Shown here: piece by piece, positions 8,163 through 16,461 of the stretch
Layout: each line of letters opens with the position of its first letter
Numbering within the stretch: position 1 is the first letter of the stretch
Source of the DNA: Acidobacteriota bacterium
GTDB lineage: Bacteria > Acidobacteriota > Terriglobia > Bryobacterales > Bryobacteraceae
NCBI GenBank assembly: GCA_016201205.1
Contig: JACQDF010000218.1
Coordinates: 1-35,616, forward strand
Length of the DNA: 35,616 nucleotides
Direction of reading: 5' to 3'
The notes under the pieces: generated by a model
Told to the model about the DNA's origin: nothing
What the model saw: the letters and a program-made list of their open reading frames with translations, nothing else
Databases searched by the model: none
Made by a program: the position numbers and the translations under genes

Positions 8163-8530
8163 CTGACGGCAGCGCGGCTCGGTCCTGACGATTCGGAATA
8201 CCCCGCTGCTTTGCGCGCGCACTCCGACAGCAAGCCGACGCCCGAACTGGCCTTCATCGGGCGACTCGAAATCCTCGCCAGGAAGAAAGTGGCGCTGTTC
8301 TGCTCGGTGCAGTGCCCCGGAAGCCTGATCATCAAGGCATACGATTTGGCGCAAGTGCTGCGCCACTCGGACCTCACCGTCGTGAGCGGGTTTCAGGCTC
8401 CCGTGGAGCGGGAGTGCTTCACTATACTCCTACGGGGCCCGGCGCCCGTCATTTTGTGCCCTGCCCGCGGCATCGACCGCATCACGATCCGGCCGGAATG
8501 GCGAGAGGCGATTGAAAGCGGCCGGCTGAA
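8163..8530 (+). pseudogene. DprA-like (Rossmann-fold) protein, 3' truncated, no standard start
   Basis: The frame reads LGPDDSEYPAALRA, then KVALFCSVQCPGSLIIKAYD, VVSGFQAPVERECFTILLRG, PVILCPARGIDR and EWREAIESGRL. This is the nucleotide-binding core of DprA/Smf-like proteins of about 200 residues. The usual continuation after SGRL (LLLSPF and onward) is absent: at about 8528 the sequence becomes the 3' end of the convergent leftward gene, and the frame merely runs antisense through it to 8729. A good ribosome site (GGGGAGG) lies just upstream, but the only nearby ATG (8156) is out of frame. The in-frame candidates are CTG 8163 and TTG 8211. A lost base after the ATG is one explanation. Confidence 0.65.
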
Positions 8531-8536
8531 GACGGC

Positions 8537-9607
8537 CTACTCCTGCTTCCTGGGCTCGTACGGAATCTCCCGCGTACCGTCTTCACTGATGATCCGGACG
8601 ACCTTGCGCGTCAGCTCGGAGGTGGGCGCCGGCAGCTCAGGACGCGAAATGGCCGCGACGGCAGCCGGCGCGGCGGCGGCGGCGGCGGCAGCGGTGGCGG
8701 CGGAACCACGCAATTCATTGAGGCTCTGATCCAGCAGCCGCGCATCGAGCGAGACGCCCATCTTGATGTACTCATTCTCGGTCATCACTTTCAGCCGTTT
8801 CGCAAGTTGCGTCCAGGCAGGCCGGCTGGAATAGGTGATGGCTGCAAGCTGTAGCAGCGCCGGAAGGCCGGTGGCCAGCGTGTCAGCGGCTTCCGGCGTG
8901 GAGGCTTTCATCAATAAAGACGCGGTAAGCTGCTGGCCGGCGGAAATGCCGATCTCGAGGCTATCGATCTGTTCAGCCAGCCCGGACCCGCCGAAGCCGA
9001 GGCTGCTCAGCGCTTCCGAAGGGGAACTGGCGAGCATCCACACCTGCTGGACGCCGGAGAGCGATCGGGCGCGCACAAAAAGCGGATTCTTCTCGTACGT
9101 ATCCTCCATGCGCTGCCAGCGGTCGATGGCCGCTTTTACCGACAGCCCGTCTCCGAACAGAATCGTGTTGCCGTCGATCAACGCGAAGTGCAGATCGGTG
9201 CTGGTGGCGTTGGGAGGCACCAGTAGCTCGACGTCGTTGTAGCGGCGCGATACCGCCCCGTCCGCCATCGCCATGGCGCGAACCTTGGACAACGAGAATC
9301 GCCCTTCCGCGATTACCAGAAGCGGCGGTCTTCCCTCGTTGTCGGCACCGGGTGAGGAGATCAGCAGCAGATCGACGTTCTCAATGGACTCGAGCAGGCC
9401 GAGCAGCGGATGTCCGCCCAGCTTCACCTGCTTGAGGATGGTCGGTCCCAGCGGCGATTCCACAATGCGCCGCCAGTTCACGCCCAGCAGCAGCTTGGCG
9501 TTGGGATGGGCGAGGGGAAATACGCTCCACTGGGCGATTCCCCCGGTTTGTGTCAGGGCAATCATAGGAAGCAAGAGGGCCAGAAATGCGATCGGGCACC
9601 ATCGCAT
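8537..9607 (-). CDS. putative secreted protein with C-terminal alanine run, function unknown
   Basis: The protein is 356 residues from ATG 9607. Residues 1-20 form a signal peptide (AFLALLLPMIALTQ). The body has alternating beta/helix character with phrases such as NAKLLLGVNWRRI, DLLLISSPG, LLVIAEGRFSLSKVRAMA and FALIDGNTILFGDG. These resemble secreted acidobacterial proteins that report on per-residue 'substrate' loops, but I assign no family. Near residues 305-325 an alanine run (ATAAAAAAAAPAA) is coded by a GCC/GGC triplet tract. The C terminus is charged (SEDGTREIPYEPRKQE). It lies 32 bases downstream of threonine synthase on the same strand and may be co-transcribed. Its stop lies at the break point of the truncated DprA-like gene. 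Confidence 0.72.
   Translation of the reverse strand: MRWCPIAFLALLLPMIALTQTGGIAQWSVFPLAHPNAKLLLGVNWRRIVESPLGPTILKQVKLGGHPLLGLLESIENVDLLLISSPGADNEGRPPLLVIAEGRFSLSKVRAMAMADGAVSRRYNDVELLVPPNATSTDLHFALIDGNTILFGDGLSVKAAIDRWQRMEDTYEKNPLFVRARSLSGVQQVWMLASSPSEALSSLGFGGSGLAEQIDSLEIGISAGQQLTASLLMKASTPEAADTLATGLPALLQLAAITYSSRPAWTQLAKRLKVMTENEYIKMGVSLDARLLDQSLNELRGSAATAAAAAAAAPAAVAAISRPELPAPTSELTRKVVRIISEDGTREIPYEPRKQE
8667..8703. repeat. GGC/GCC trinucleotide tract coding poly-alanine
   Basis: A run of GGC units with one or two interruptions (GCA, GGT) encodes the alanine stretch near the end of the leftward secreted protein. Such tracts are prone to slippage, so length may differ between strains. Confidence 0.75.
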
Positions 9608-9639
9608 AGTCTCTCTATCGGTAGAAAGCCTTAGGAAAT

Positions 9640-10950
9640 TTAGGTGGCTTCCAGCAGAGCAGCGATTCGATCCGCGTCATTTGGAACCACAACCGGCTGA
9701 TTCCCAAAGGCAGACTGAATCTGACGCCCGCCGGGCGCTTCGAGCTGGCCCGTGTGATAGCGGTAGATGTAGTCAGGGTCCTTGAGGACATTCCCGGTGA
9801 GCACCGCGACGACGTCCGCTTCCGAGTCGATCACGCGCCCCGCCACAAGCTTGCGGATGCCTGCCAGCGTCGCCGCCGAAGCCGGCTCGCAGCCAATGCC
9901 GCACAAGCCGATCTGCGCCTTGGCGTCGGCGATTTCCTGCTCACTCACCTTCTCCACCACGCCTCCGCTGGTGACCACCTCGCGCAGCGCCTTCGGCCAG
10001 GATACCGGATCGCCGATTTTGATGGCCGTCGCCAGCGTTTCCGGATTCCCAACCGCTTCCAGCCGGGCGCCGGCGGGCCGCTGCGTCAGCTCATAGAACG
10101 GCGCGGCGCCTTCGGCCTGGATCACGGCCAGCCGCGGCAGCCGATCGATCAGACCCATTTCCTTCATTTCGCGCAAGGCCTTGCCAAACGCCGAGGTGTT
10201 GCCCAGGTTGCCGCCCGGCAGCACGATCCAATCGGGCACGCGCCAGTCGCGCTGATCCATCAACTCGACCATGATCGACTTTTGACCCTCGATGCGGAAT
10301 GGATTGATCGAGTTGAGCAGGTAGATGCCGAGCCGCCCGGCCAGCACGCGCACCAGCGCAAGAATCTGATCGAAATTCGCCTCCACTTGCAGCGTTCTTG
10401 CGCCGTATTCGAGCGCCTGCGCGAGCTTGCCGTAGGAGATGTTGCCATGCGGAATAAAGATGACCGGTTGCAGGCCGGCGGCGCTGGCGTAGGCGGCCAT
10501 CGAGGCGGACGTGTTGCCGGTCGAGACGCAGGCAACGCGGCCCATCCCGAGCCGCACCGCTTGCGAAGCGCCACAGGTCATGCCATTGTCCTTGAAGGAG
10601 CCGGTCGGATTGAATCCCTGATGCTTGAAGGCAATCCGCTTCAGGCCCGCATAGCGCGCAGCCAGTGGAGCATCGAGCAGCGGCGTGTTCCCTTCCCGCA
10701 GCGTCACCACATGCTTCAGATCATTCAGAAAAGGGTAGAACTCGCGATACCGCCACACGCCGCTCTGATCCAGGGGCGTGTTGCTCATCCGGCGCTCACG
10801 CCAGGTGTGTTTCAATCGATCGGGCGAAGGCCAATCGCCTGAGTAGCGGGCCTCGAGCAAACCGCCGCATCGGGGGCAATTGTAAATGACATCGGTGATC
10901 GCAAACCGGGCGCGGCAGGCGGGCTCAAAGCAACCGAGTGCTGCATCCAT
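9640..10950 (-). CDS. thrC: threonine synthase
   Basis: Converts O-phospho-L-homoserine to L-threonine with pyridoxal phosphate, the last step of threonine synthesis in the cytoplasm. The preferred ATG at 10950 gives 436 residues; the open frame extends 11 codons further but that segment lacks family character. A small cysteine-rich N terminus is present (LGCFEPACRARF, then CPRCGG), typical of the zinc-ribbon-bearing threonine synthases. LREGNTPLL follows at about residue 84, and the PLP lysine is K120 in NPTGSFKDNGM. The phosphate loop STGNTSASMAAYA and the glycine stretch PGGNLGN are in place. The tail contains VAVLTGNVLKDPDYI. All key residues are present and the length is usual. The secreted protein at 8537 follows on the same strand. 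Confidence 0.95.
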   Translation of the reverse strand: MDAALGCFEPACRARFAITDVIYNCPRCGGLLEARYSGDWPSPDRLKHTWRERRMSNTPLDQSGVWRYREFYPFLNDLKHVVTLREGNTPLLDAPLAARYAGLKRIAFKHQGFNPTGSFKDNGMTCGASQAVRLGMGRVACVSTGNTSASMAAYASAAGLQPVIFIPHGNISYGKLAQALEYGARTLQVEANFDQILALVRVLAGRLGIYLLNSINPFRIEGQKSIMVELMDQRDWRVPDWIVLPGGNLGNTSAFGKALREMKEMGLIDRLPRLAVIQAEGAAPFYELTQRPAGARLEAVGNPETLATAIKIGDPVSWPKALREVVTSGGVVEKVSEQEIADAKAQIGLCGIGCEPASAATLAGIRKLVAGRVIDSEADVVAVLTGNVLKDPDYIYRYHTGQLEAPGGRQIQSAFGNQPVVVPNDADRIAALLEAT

Positions 10951-11004
10951 GAAACTCTTGATTATACGGTGCGCCAGCCGCACCGCGTGCTACGCTCAAT
11001 CAGC

Positions 11005-11457
11005 GTGAAACAACCGGCGGTCCACCTGGAAGGCGGCGCCGTTTCGGTGCGGGAAACGCCGGCGCCGGCGCGCCCGCCAAGCTACGCACTGATTCGGATG
11101 CTGCACGCGGGCATTTGCAGCACCGATCTCCATCTGCAGCGCGGGCTAGGACGCCACTGCCCTGCCCGCATCCTCGATCAGGCGTCAATCCCGCCGGGGA
11201 CGTCAGTGGCGGTGTTGGGCGACGGCAAACTCGGCCTGCCGATCGCGCAGGTGCTCAGAATCCATGGCTGCCAGGTCAGCCTCTACGGCCGGCACCGGCA
11301 CAAGATGGCGCTGGTCGAGCCGGCGCTCGAGCTGCTGGCCGGAGACAAGCTGATTCTGACGCCGATGATCCAGGACCGCTTCCCGCTGGCGAAGGCGCCG
11401 GAGGCGTTCGCCCGCGCGGCTGAGAAAGGCGTACTCAAGGTGCTGCTCGACAACTGA
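11005..11457 (+). pseudogene. zinc-type alcohol dehydrogenase (MDR family) with internal deletions
   Basis: A 150-residue frame starts at GTG 11005 (the frame is open to 10969). It contains collinear pieces of a ~330-residue medium-chain dehydrogenase. The GroES-like N terminus reads HLEGGAVSVRE, then ALIRMLHAGICSTDLHLQRG, with the first catalytic zinc cysteine. A scrap of the structural zinc lobe follows (GRHCPAR), then the NAD-binding turn SVAVLGDGKLGLPIAQVL and the end AFARAAEKGVLKVLLDN. The GHE zinc motif, most of the structural zinc lobe and about half of the Rossmann domain are missing. The joints look to be in frame, so no stop codon betrays the damage. It cannot be a normal enzyme. 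It ends six bases before the DUF2339 gene. Confidence 0.8.
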
Positions 11458-11463
11458 TCGCCT

Positions 11464-14157
11464 ATGGAATGGGTTGCTCTAGTTCTGCTGGTGGTGCTGT
11501 GGCGCGTGCATGCGTCGGCGTTGAATCGGATGCGCCGGGAACAGCACCGGCAGGATGAGCTGATCCGGTCGCTGACAAGGCGGGTGTATGAGCTGGAGCG
11601 AAGCAAGTCGCCGCTCGAGCCCGAGCCCGCGAGTGTTCCGGAGCCTGCGTCGCCACCCATCGCCGTCGAGCCGGCCGTCGCAGCGCACGTTCCTGCCGGG
11701 GCTCCTGAGCCAGAGCCCCAACCCGCTCTGCTTGATCGCGTCCGCGAACGCCTCCGCGGACAGGAGTGGGAAGCCATCATCGGCGGAAGCTGGCTGAACG
11801 CAGTCGGCGTGCTGGTTCTGGTGATCGGCATTTCGCTGTTTCTGGGATATGCGCTGACCGAGCTCGGCCCGCCAGGCAAGATCGCCATCGGGCTGCTGGT
11901 CAGCGTTGGAATGCTGGCGGGCGGCATCCTCGTCGAGCGCAGGCAACGATACGTCATCTTTGCACGCGGCTTGCTGGCGGGCGGCTGGGCTGCGCTGTAT
12001 TTCACCATCTACGCCATGCACGCCATCCAGGCGTCACGCATCAACGAGTCGCCGTTCGCTGGCGGCGTGCTGTTGCTTGCCGCCGGCTGCGGCATGATCG
12101 GGCATTCGCTCAAGTACCGCTCGCAGAATCTGACGCTGCTGGCTTATTTCACTGCGTATCTGGCGCTTCAACTGGAGCCGGTCTCGGCCTTATCGGTGGC
12201 AGCGGGCATTCCGTTGGCCGTCTCGCTGCTCACCATCAGCCGCGAGCTCGATTGGCCCCACATCCCCGTCGCCGGCATGCTGCTCACCTATTTCACATTC
12301 GCGTTCCGCTTCGACGCCCGCGAAGTCGGCGTGACTCTGGGCGTCGCTGCGCTTTACAGCTACTGGCTGGCGTTTGAGATTTACGACCTGCTCAAAGTAC
12401 GCGCCGCGGCTCGGCGATCGCTGGCCGAGATGAGCGTGTTCCCGCTGAATGCACTGATGTTCCTGGGGACAGCGATGCTGACGCTGCCGCCGTCCACACC
12501 TGTCCAGGCCTCCAATTTCCTGGCCACCGCCGGCGCTGTGTTTCTCATCAGCACCGTACTGCGAATGAGGTGGAAGGCAGCCCTGCTGCCGGAAAGCAGG
12601 ATGCTCGAGGAAACGCTCGGCCAAAGCCATCGCATCGCCCTCTCGCTGGCCGCCGCGCTGTTCGCCTTCGCGCTGTTGCGCCGCTTCCCGATGGCGCGAG
12701 CTGAAATCGGGTTGCTGCTGGAAGCGCAACTGCTGGTGCTGGCCGGGTTGCGATTTGGAGAACGCTTCTTCTGCCGCGTGGCCGGCGTCCTGTTTGCCGC
12801 CTCCGTGTTGCGTTTGGCGACTGGCGGCGCCGGTGACACCAGGATCGTCCTGGTGGGCCACTCCTACGCCAGTTGGCTGCCGTTCTGCTTCTGGATGCCG
12901 GTGCAGTTCTACTTCAACCGCCGGCTGACGCGATCCGGACATCTTTATACGTGGGGAGCGGCGGCGTTGCTGGCAGCGGGCGCGGCTGAATTGCTGAAGA
13001 GCCAGTGGGCCGGCGTCGCGTGGGCCGCGCTGGCCGTCGCACTGCTGGAAGTTTTCCTGCGCACCGGACTCCGGGAGTTTCTGGGTCAGGCCGTCCTGGT
13101 TGCGGTGGCCGCCTTCTTTGCGCAAATGGATGCCGGCGTCAACCAGGGCTGGGGCGCGGCGCTGTTTTACCTGGCCGCCTTGCGGGTGCACGGACGAGGA
13201 GTTCTTGATCGAGTCCAGGACGGTGCGCTGGTGCTTGGAACGGTGCTGGCGGCATCCGCGATGTGGTTGCGGTTCCCGGCGGCGGTGGTCGCTCTGGGCT
13301 GGGGCTTGCTGGCGATTGTGATGCTCGAAATTGGCTGGGTGGCGAATCTGCCGGTGTGCCGCTGGCTCGGGCATGCACTGGCCTTCTCGGCGTTTGCCCG
13401 GGCGTTTGTCGCCAATCTGACTGTGCTTTCAAGCACGGCGGGAATCTCGCACCGGCTGCTCACAGTGGCGCCGCTGATCGGGCTTGCCGGCTATGGCTGG
13501 CGCCGCTTCCGGGAATCGCTGGTCTCGCGGGGCTATTGCTGGGCCGCCACCATTCTCGCCGTCGCGCTGCTGAGGTTCGAATTGGGACGAACGCTGGCGG
13601 TGGTTGGATGGGCGGCGCTGATGCTCGTGCTGCTCCACTTCGGTTTGAAAAGCGACCTCCGCGACTGGCGGGCGCAGTCCTACGTGCTGGCGGCGCTCAC
13701 GTTCGCGCGCGGCTGGGCGACCAACTTCACCTCGAGGGAATCCCTGTTGGGGATGCCGGAGCGGGTGGCAACCGGCTTGTTGGTGATCGCGGCGTTCCAT
13801 GTGGCTCAATTTCGCTCCCCGCGACAGGAGCGGTTTACCCGCCCGGCCTTGGCCGTGCTGGGCAGCGCGCTGCTGAGTATTCTGCTTTTCTACGAAGTCT
13901 CCGGCCGGCTGCTGACGATCAGTTGGGGCGCGCAAGGCATTGCCACTCTGATGGCAGGTTTCTATGCCCGCGAGCGCATCCTGCGCTTCGGCGGGCTCGG
14001 GTTGTTCCTGGTGTGCATCTTGAAGCTGTTCTTTTACGATCTGCGAGAGCTCGATACCCCGAGCCGCATTCTTTCGTTCATCGTGCTGGGGCTGGTGATG
14101 ATGGGAGCATCGTGGCTTTACATGCGATTCCGCGACAACATTCAGAGGTTCCTGTGA
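11464..14157 (+). CDS. DUF2339 family polytopic membrane protein
   Basis: An 897-residue integral membrane protein. It starts with one membrane helix (WVALVLLVVLWRVHA), followed by a short basic coiled segment (RMRREQHRQDELIRSLTRRV) and a Pro/Glu-rich linker (about residues 48-90). DUF2339 then begins with the conserved phrase EAIIGGSWLNAVGVLVLVIG. At least twenty further hydrophobic segments follow to the end (IVLGLVMMGASWLYMRF). Known members are large membrane proteins of unknown function common in Acidobacteria and Bacteroidetes. The start ATG is six bases past the broken dehydrogenase stop. The stop overlaps the GTG of the next gene (GTGA), so the two are probably translated together. 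Confidence 0.9.
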   Translation: MEWVALVLLVVLWRVHASALNRMRREQHRQDELIRSLTRRVYELERSKSPLEPEPASVPEPASPPIAVEPAVAAHVPAGAPEPEPQPALLDRVRERLRGQEWEAIIGGSWLNAVGVLVLVIGISLFLGYALTELGPPGKIAIGLLVSVGMLAGGILVERRQRYVIFARGLLAGGWAALYFTIYAMHAIQASRINESPFAGGVLLLAAGCGMIGHSLKYRSQNLTLLAYFTAYLALQLEPVSALSVAAGIPLAVSLLTISRELDWPHIPVAGMLLTYFTFAFRFDAREVGVTLGVAALYSYWLAFEIYDLLKVRAAARRSLAEMSVFPLNALMFLGTAMLTLPPSTPVQASNFLATAGAVFLISTVLRMRWKAALLPESRMLEETLGQSHRIALSLAAALFAFALLRRFPMARAEIGLLLEAQLLVLAGLRFGERFFCRVAGVLFAASVLRLATGGAGDTRIVLVGHSYASWLPFCFWMPVQFYFNRRLTRSGHLYTWGAAALLAAGAAELLKSQWAGVAWAALAVALLEVFLRTGLREFLGQAVLVAVAAFFAQMDAGVNQGWGAALFYLAALRVHGRGVLDRVQDGALVLGTVLAASAMWLRFPAAVVALGWGLLAIVMLEIGWVANLPVCRWLGHALAFSAFARAFVANLTVLSSTAGISHRLLTVAPLIGLAGYGWRRFRESLVSRGYCWAATILAVALLRFELGRTLAVVGWAALMLVLLHFGLKSDLRDWRAQSYVLAALTFARGWATNFTSRESLLGMPERVATGLLVIAAFHVAQFRSPRQERFTRPALAVLGSALLSILLFYEVSGRLLTISWGAQGIATLMAGFYARERILRFGGLGLFLVCILKLFFYDLRELDTPSRILSFIVLGLVMMGASWLYMRFRDNIQRFL

Positions 14158-14963
14158 GCAAGCTGGGCGCAATCGTTGTTGGTTGTCTTCTGGTCGCTGG
14201 AGGCGTGCTGACCTGGATCGGAAATCCGGAACGCGAAGTCAGCATGACCGCCGCCGGCGAGTTATGGGGCGATATCATCCGCGACGCCGATCAGTTGGGG
14301 CTGCAATTGAGCCGCGTCCCGGCCAGAGACGAAATGGATCTCGGCAGGAAGATCGCCGGCGGCTGGATTCGCGGAGCGACCACCGTGCCCATGTGGGAAG
14401 TCTACGTGGATGCCGTGGGACAGGCGCTGGCGCCCCACGCGCGCCGCAAAGACATCCGCTACGAATTCCACGTCATCCAGTCGCCCGAAAAGAACGCGTT
14501 CGCCCTGCCCGGCGGGCAGGTGTTCGTCTTCACCGGCCTTCTGGATCTGATGCAATCCGAAGCGGAGCTGTCAGCGGTGCTGGGCCACGAGATCGCCCAT
14601 GTCGACGCCCGTCATGCGATCGAGCGTTTCCAATATCAGATGCGGCTCGAGAAGCTCGGCTTTGGCGACATTGGCGCGCTGGTGAACCTGGCGCGCTCGA
14701 TCGCCGCTGCAGGCTATGCGCAATATCAGGAGTTCGAAGCGGACACGCTGGGGTTTCACTATGCTCTTGCGGCGGGCTATGATCCCAACGGGGCCGCGGA
14801 CCTGCTCAGCCGCATGCCCGGGAGGTATCGAAATGAGCATGAGCGCAGCCGCCCCGGCTGCCCGTACTTGTGCCGCTCGGCCGTGAACCGCGCCTGCCCA
14901 TATTCGCCCAGATCCACCGTGCCCGTCATCGTCTCCCCGCTCATCTTGCCGGCGAACTCGTAG
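14154..14963 (+). CDS. M48-type zinc metalloprotease, C terminus replaced
   Basis: The GTG at 14154 overlaps the DUF2339 stop. An N-terminal membrane anchor or signal (AIVVGCLLVAGGVLTWI) leads into an M48 catalytic domain. The zinc site is HEIAH at H145/E146/H149, with the third ligand E193 in YQEFEADTLGF; NAFALPGGQVFVFTGLL precedes it as expected. After about residue 222 (LLSRM) the family sequence stops and the frame continues into low-meaning, Arg/Pro-rich sequence antisense to the convergent SelA-like gene, ending at 14963. The last part of the peptidase domain, where related proteins have about 50-60 more residues, appears lost by a deletion. Activity is therefore doubtful although all zinc ligands remain. 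Confidence 0.75.
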   Translation: MSKLGAIVVGCLLVAGGVLTWIGNPEREVSMTAAGELWGDIIRDADQLGLQLSRVPARDEMDLGRKIAGGWIRGATTVPMWEVYVDAVGQALAPHARRKDIRYEFHVIQSPEKNAFALPGGQVFVFTGLLDLMQSEAELSAVLGHEIAHVDARHAIERFQYQMRLEKLGFGDIGALVNLARSIAAAGYAQYQEFEADTLGFHYALAAGYDPNGAADLLSRMPGRYRNEHERSRPGCPYLCRSAVNRACPYSPRSTVPVIVSPLILPANS

Positions 14964-16420
14964 CCGATCCGCGTGCCTTCATACTTGTGCGAGCTACGGA
15001 ACCACACTTCGTCGCCCTCGACGGTCCCGCGCAAATCACTGCTCAGGAACTCGCCCGCGTGCGTCCCCACGAGCTCCTCGCCGCGCTGCTCGAAAAGCAG
15101 GCTGTGATGCGCCTTGCCGAGCACATACTCGATGCGCACATCCCACTGCCCGCTCACATTCACCGCCGGCGCCGGCGCCGCCCGCTCCCGGTTCTCCGGT
15201 TTCGACAACACCTCATGCATTCGCTGCGCCACCATCTTCGCGTCCCCGGCCATCATCATGTAGGGCATCACCGTGAGCGAGCTGTTCTTCAGGCCCCTGC
15301 GTCTTGATCCGCCCGATCCGCCAAGAATAATTCGCGGATTCCCGCTCAGCAGCTTCTGCTCGGCTTGCTCGCCGCTCAGCCCCAGCTTCTCTCCGTCCCA
15401 CAGGATCTGTAATCGCGGTGCGTTGTTCGACAGGCCGTCCGGCTGAACGACCTTGGTGGTCACGCCCTCGACCCGCTCGACGCTTTTCGCGATCTCCCCA
15501 ATCCAGCTCTCCCATTCCTTCCATTCCGCTTCGTGATTGCGCTTCACCCACAGCTCGACCGCCGCCAGCATCCCCATGATTTCTTCTTTGCCGGCCTTCA
15601 TCGGCCGCCCGAAGGCGTGATGCGGCGCTGAATGAATCCAAGCCGCCTTCACCAGGTCCTTGCGGCCGAGCAGCAATCCCGCCGATTGCGGCCCGCGCAG
15701 ACATTTGCCTCCCGAATACGCCACCAGATCCGCCCCGCGCTCGAGGTGCACATTCGGAACCGTCAGCCGCTCCGCCGCCGCGTCCACCAGCACCGGCACG
15801 CCTTTCTCCCTGGCAATCGGCGTCAGCACCGGCAGCCCCAGCGGTCCGCGGTCCCCGCCGCCGGCCAGCACCATGACCATCGCCGTCCGCTCGCTGAACG
15901 CACGTGTGTACTCTTCTCTTGTGCGCACGGTGACGAACCTGGCGCCCGCGCCGCGCACGGCGTGGTCATACACGTTGCGCGAATACTCCGGCGCGATGAC
16001 TTCGTTCTTCAGACCGCTGGTGTCAGGCAGGCGTTGCAGTTTCTCCGGATCGGCGCCCGCGATGCAGGCAGCCGTCGCGTGCGCCAGCGCGGCCGCGCAT
16101 CCGCAGGAAACCATGCCCCATTCGGCCCTGGTTAACTCCGCCAGCCGCGCGCCCACCGCTTCCATGAGTTCGTCCAGATGCACATAGTGGCGAGAGGCGG
16201 CGTCCATGGCAGCCTTCACTTCCGGCAGCGTCTGCGATCCGGAAATGATGGTGAACGTACCCTTGCAGTTGATGAGCGGACGCACCCCGATCGACTCGTA
16301 AATGGTGGGGCCGATGCGCATGGGGGCCGCTGCCAGTTTCTCTCGCAACATGGACAACGCGCCGAACAGCGATCCGGCGTTGAATAAATCGCGGCGACTG
16401 AAAAAGAATCGGGACAGCAT
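14777..16420 (-). CDS. Tat-exported SelA-like PLP enzyme with extra C-terminal beta domain
   Basis: A 547-residue frame from ATG 16420. The N terminus has a twin-arginine motif (FSRRDLFNAGSLFGAL), suggesting export with bound cofactor. Residues 40-400 match the SelA/D-glucosaminate-6-phosphate ammonia-lyase-like fold: IGVRPLINCKGTFT, SCGCAAALAHATAACIAG, PVLVDAAAE (D213) and AYSGGKCLRGPQSAGLLLG with the PLP lysine K239. About residues 420-525 form a separate beta-rich domain (VSGQWDVRIEYVLG, then EQRGEELVGTHAGEFL and YEFAGKMSGETMTGTVDLGEYG). After HKYG (about 525) the reading looks unnatural and overlaps the truncated M48 gene, so the true end is probably near 14845 and was lost. The reaction is not known; an amino-acid or amino-sugar elimination or racemisation is likely. 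Confidence 0.85.
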   Translation of the reverse strand: MLSRFFFSRRDLFNAGSLFGALSMLREKLAAAPMRIGPTIYESIGVRPLINCKGTFTIISGSQTLPEVKAAMDAASRHYVHLDELMEAVGARLAELTRAEWGMVSCGCAAALAHATAACIAGADPEKLQRLPDTSGLKNEVIAPEYSRNVYDHAVRGAGARFVTVRTREEYTRAFSERTAMVMVLAGGGDRGPLGLPVLTPIAREKGVPVLVDAAAERLTVPNVHLERGADLVAYSGGKCLRGPQSAGLLLGRKDLVKAAWIHSAPHHAFGRPMKAGKEEIMGMLAAVELWVKRNHEAEWKEWESWIGEIAKSVERVEGVTTKVVQPDGLSNNAPRLQILWDGEKLGLSGEQAEQKLLSGNPRIILGGSGGSRRRGLKNSSLTVMPYMMMAGDAKMVAQRMHEVLSKPENRERAAPAPAVNVSGQWDVRIEYVLGKAHHSLLFEQRGEELVGTHAGEFLSSDLRGTVEGDEVWFRSSHKYEGTRIGYEFAGKMSGETMTGTVDLGEYGQARFTAERHKYGQPGRLRSCSFRYLPGMRLSRSAAPLGS

Positions 16421-16461
16421 ACCCCGATTCTACATCTTTCCCTCATCGGCCGAGTCCTTTG

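Noticed and set aside
9608..9639. Possible terminator between threonine synthase and the secreted protein
   Set aside because: The 32-base gap has no stable stem, so co-transcription is more likely.
9754..10842. 362-codon forward frame opposite threonine synthase
   Set aside because: Arg/His/Gln-rich text typical of an antisense shadow; the thrC frame has all catalytic motifs.
12190..13374. 394-codon antisense frame over the DUF2339 gene
   Set aside because: Low-complexity Gln/Arg/His sequence with no domain; the membrane protein on the other strand is convincing.
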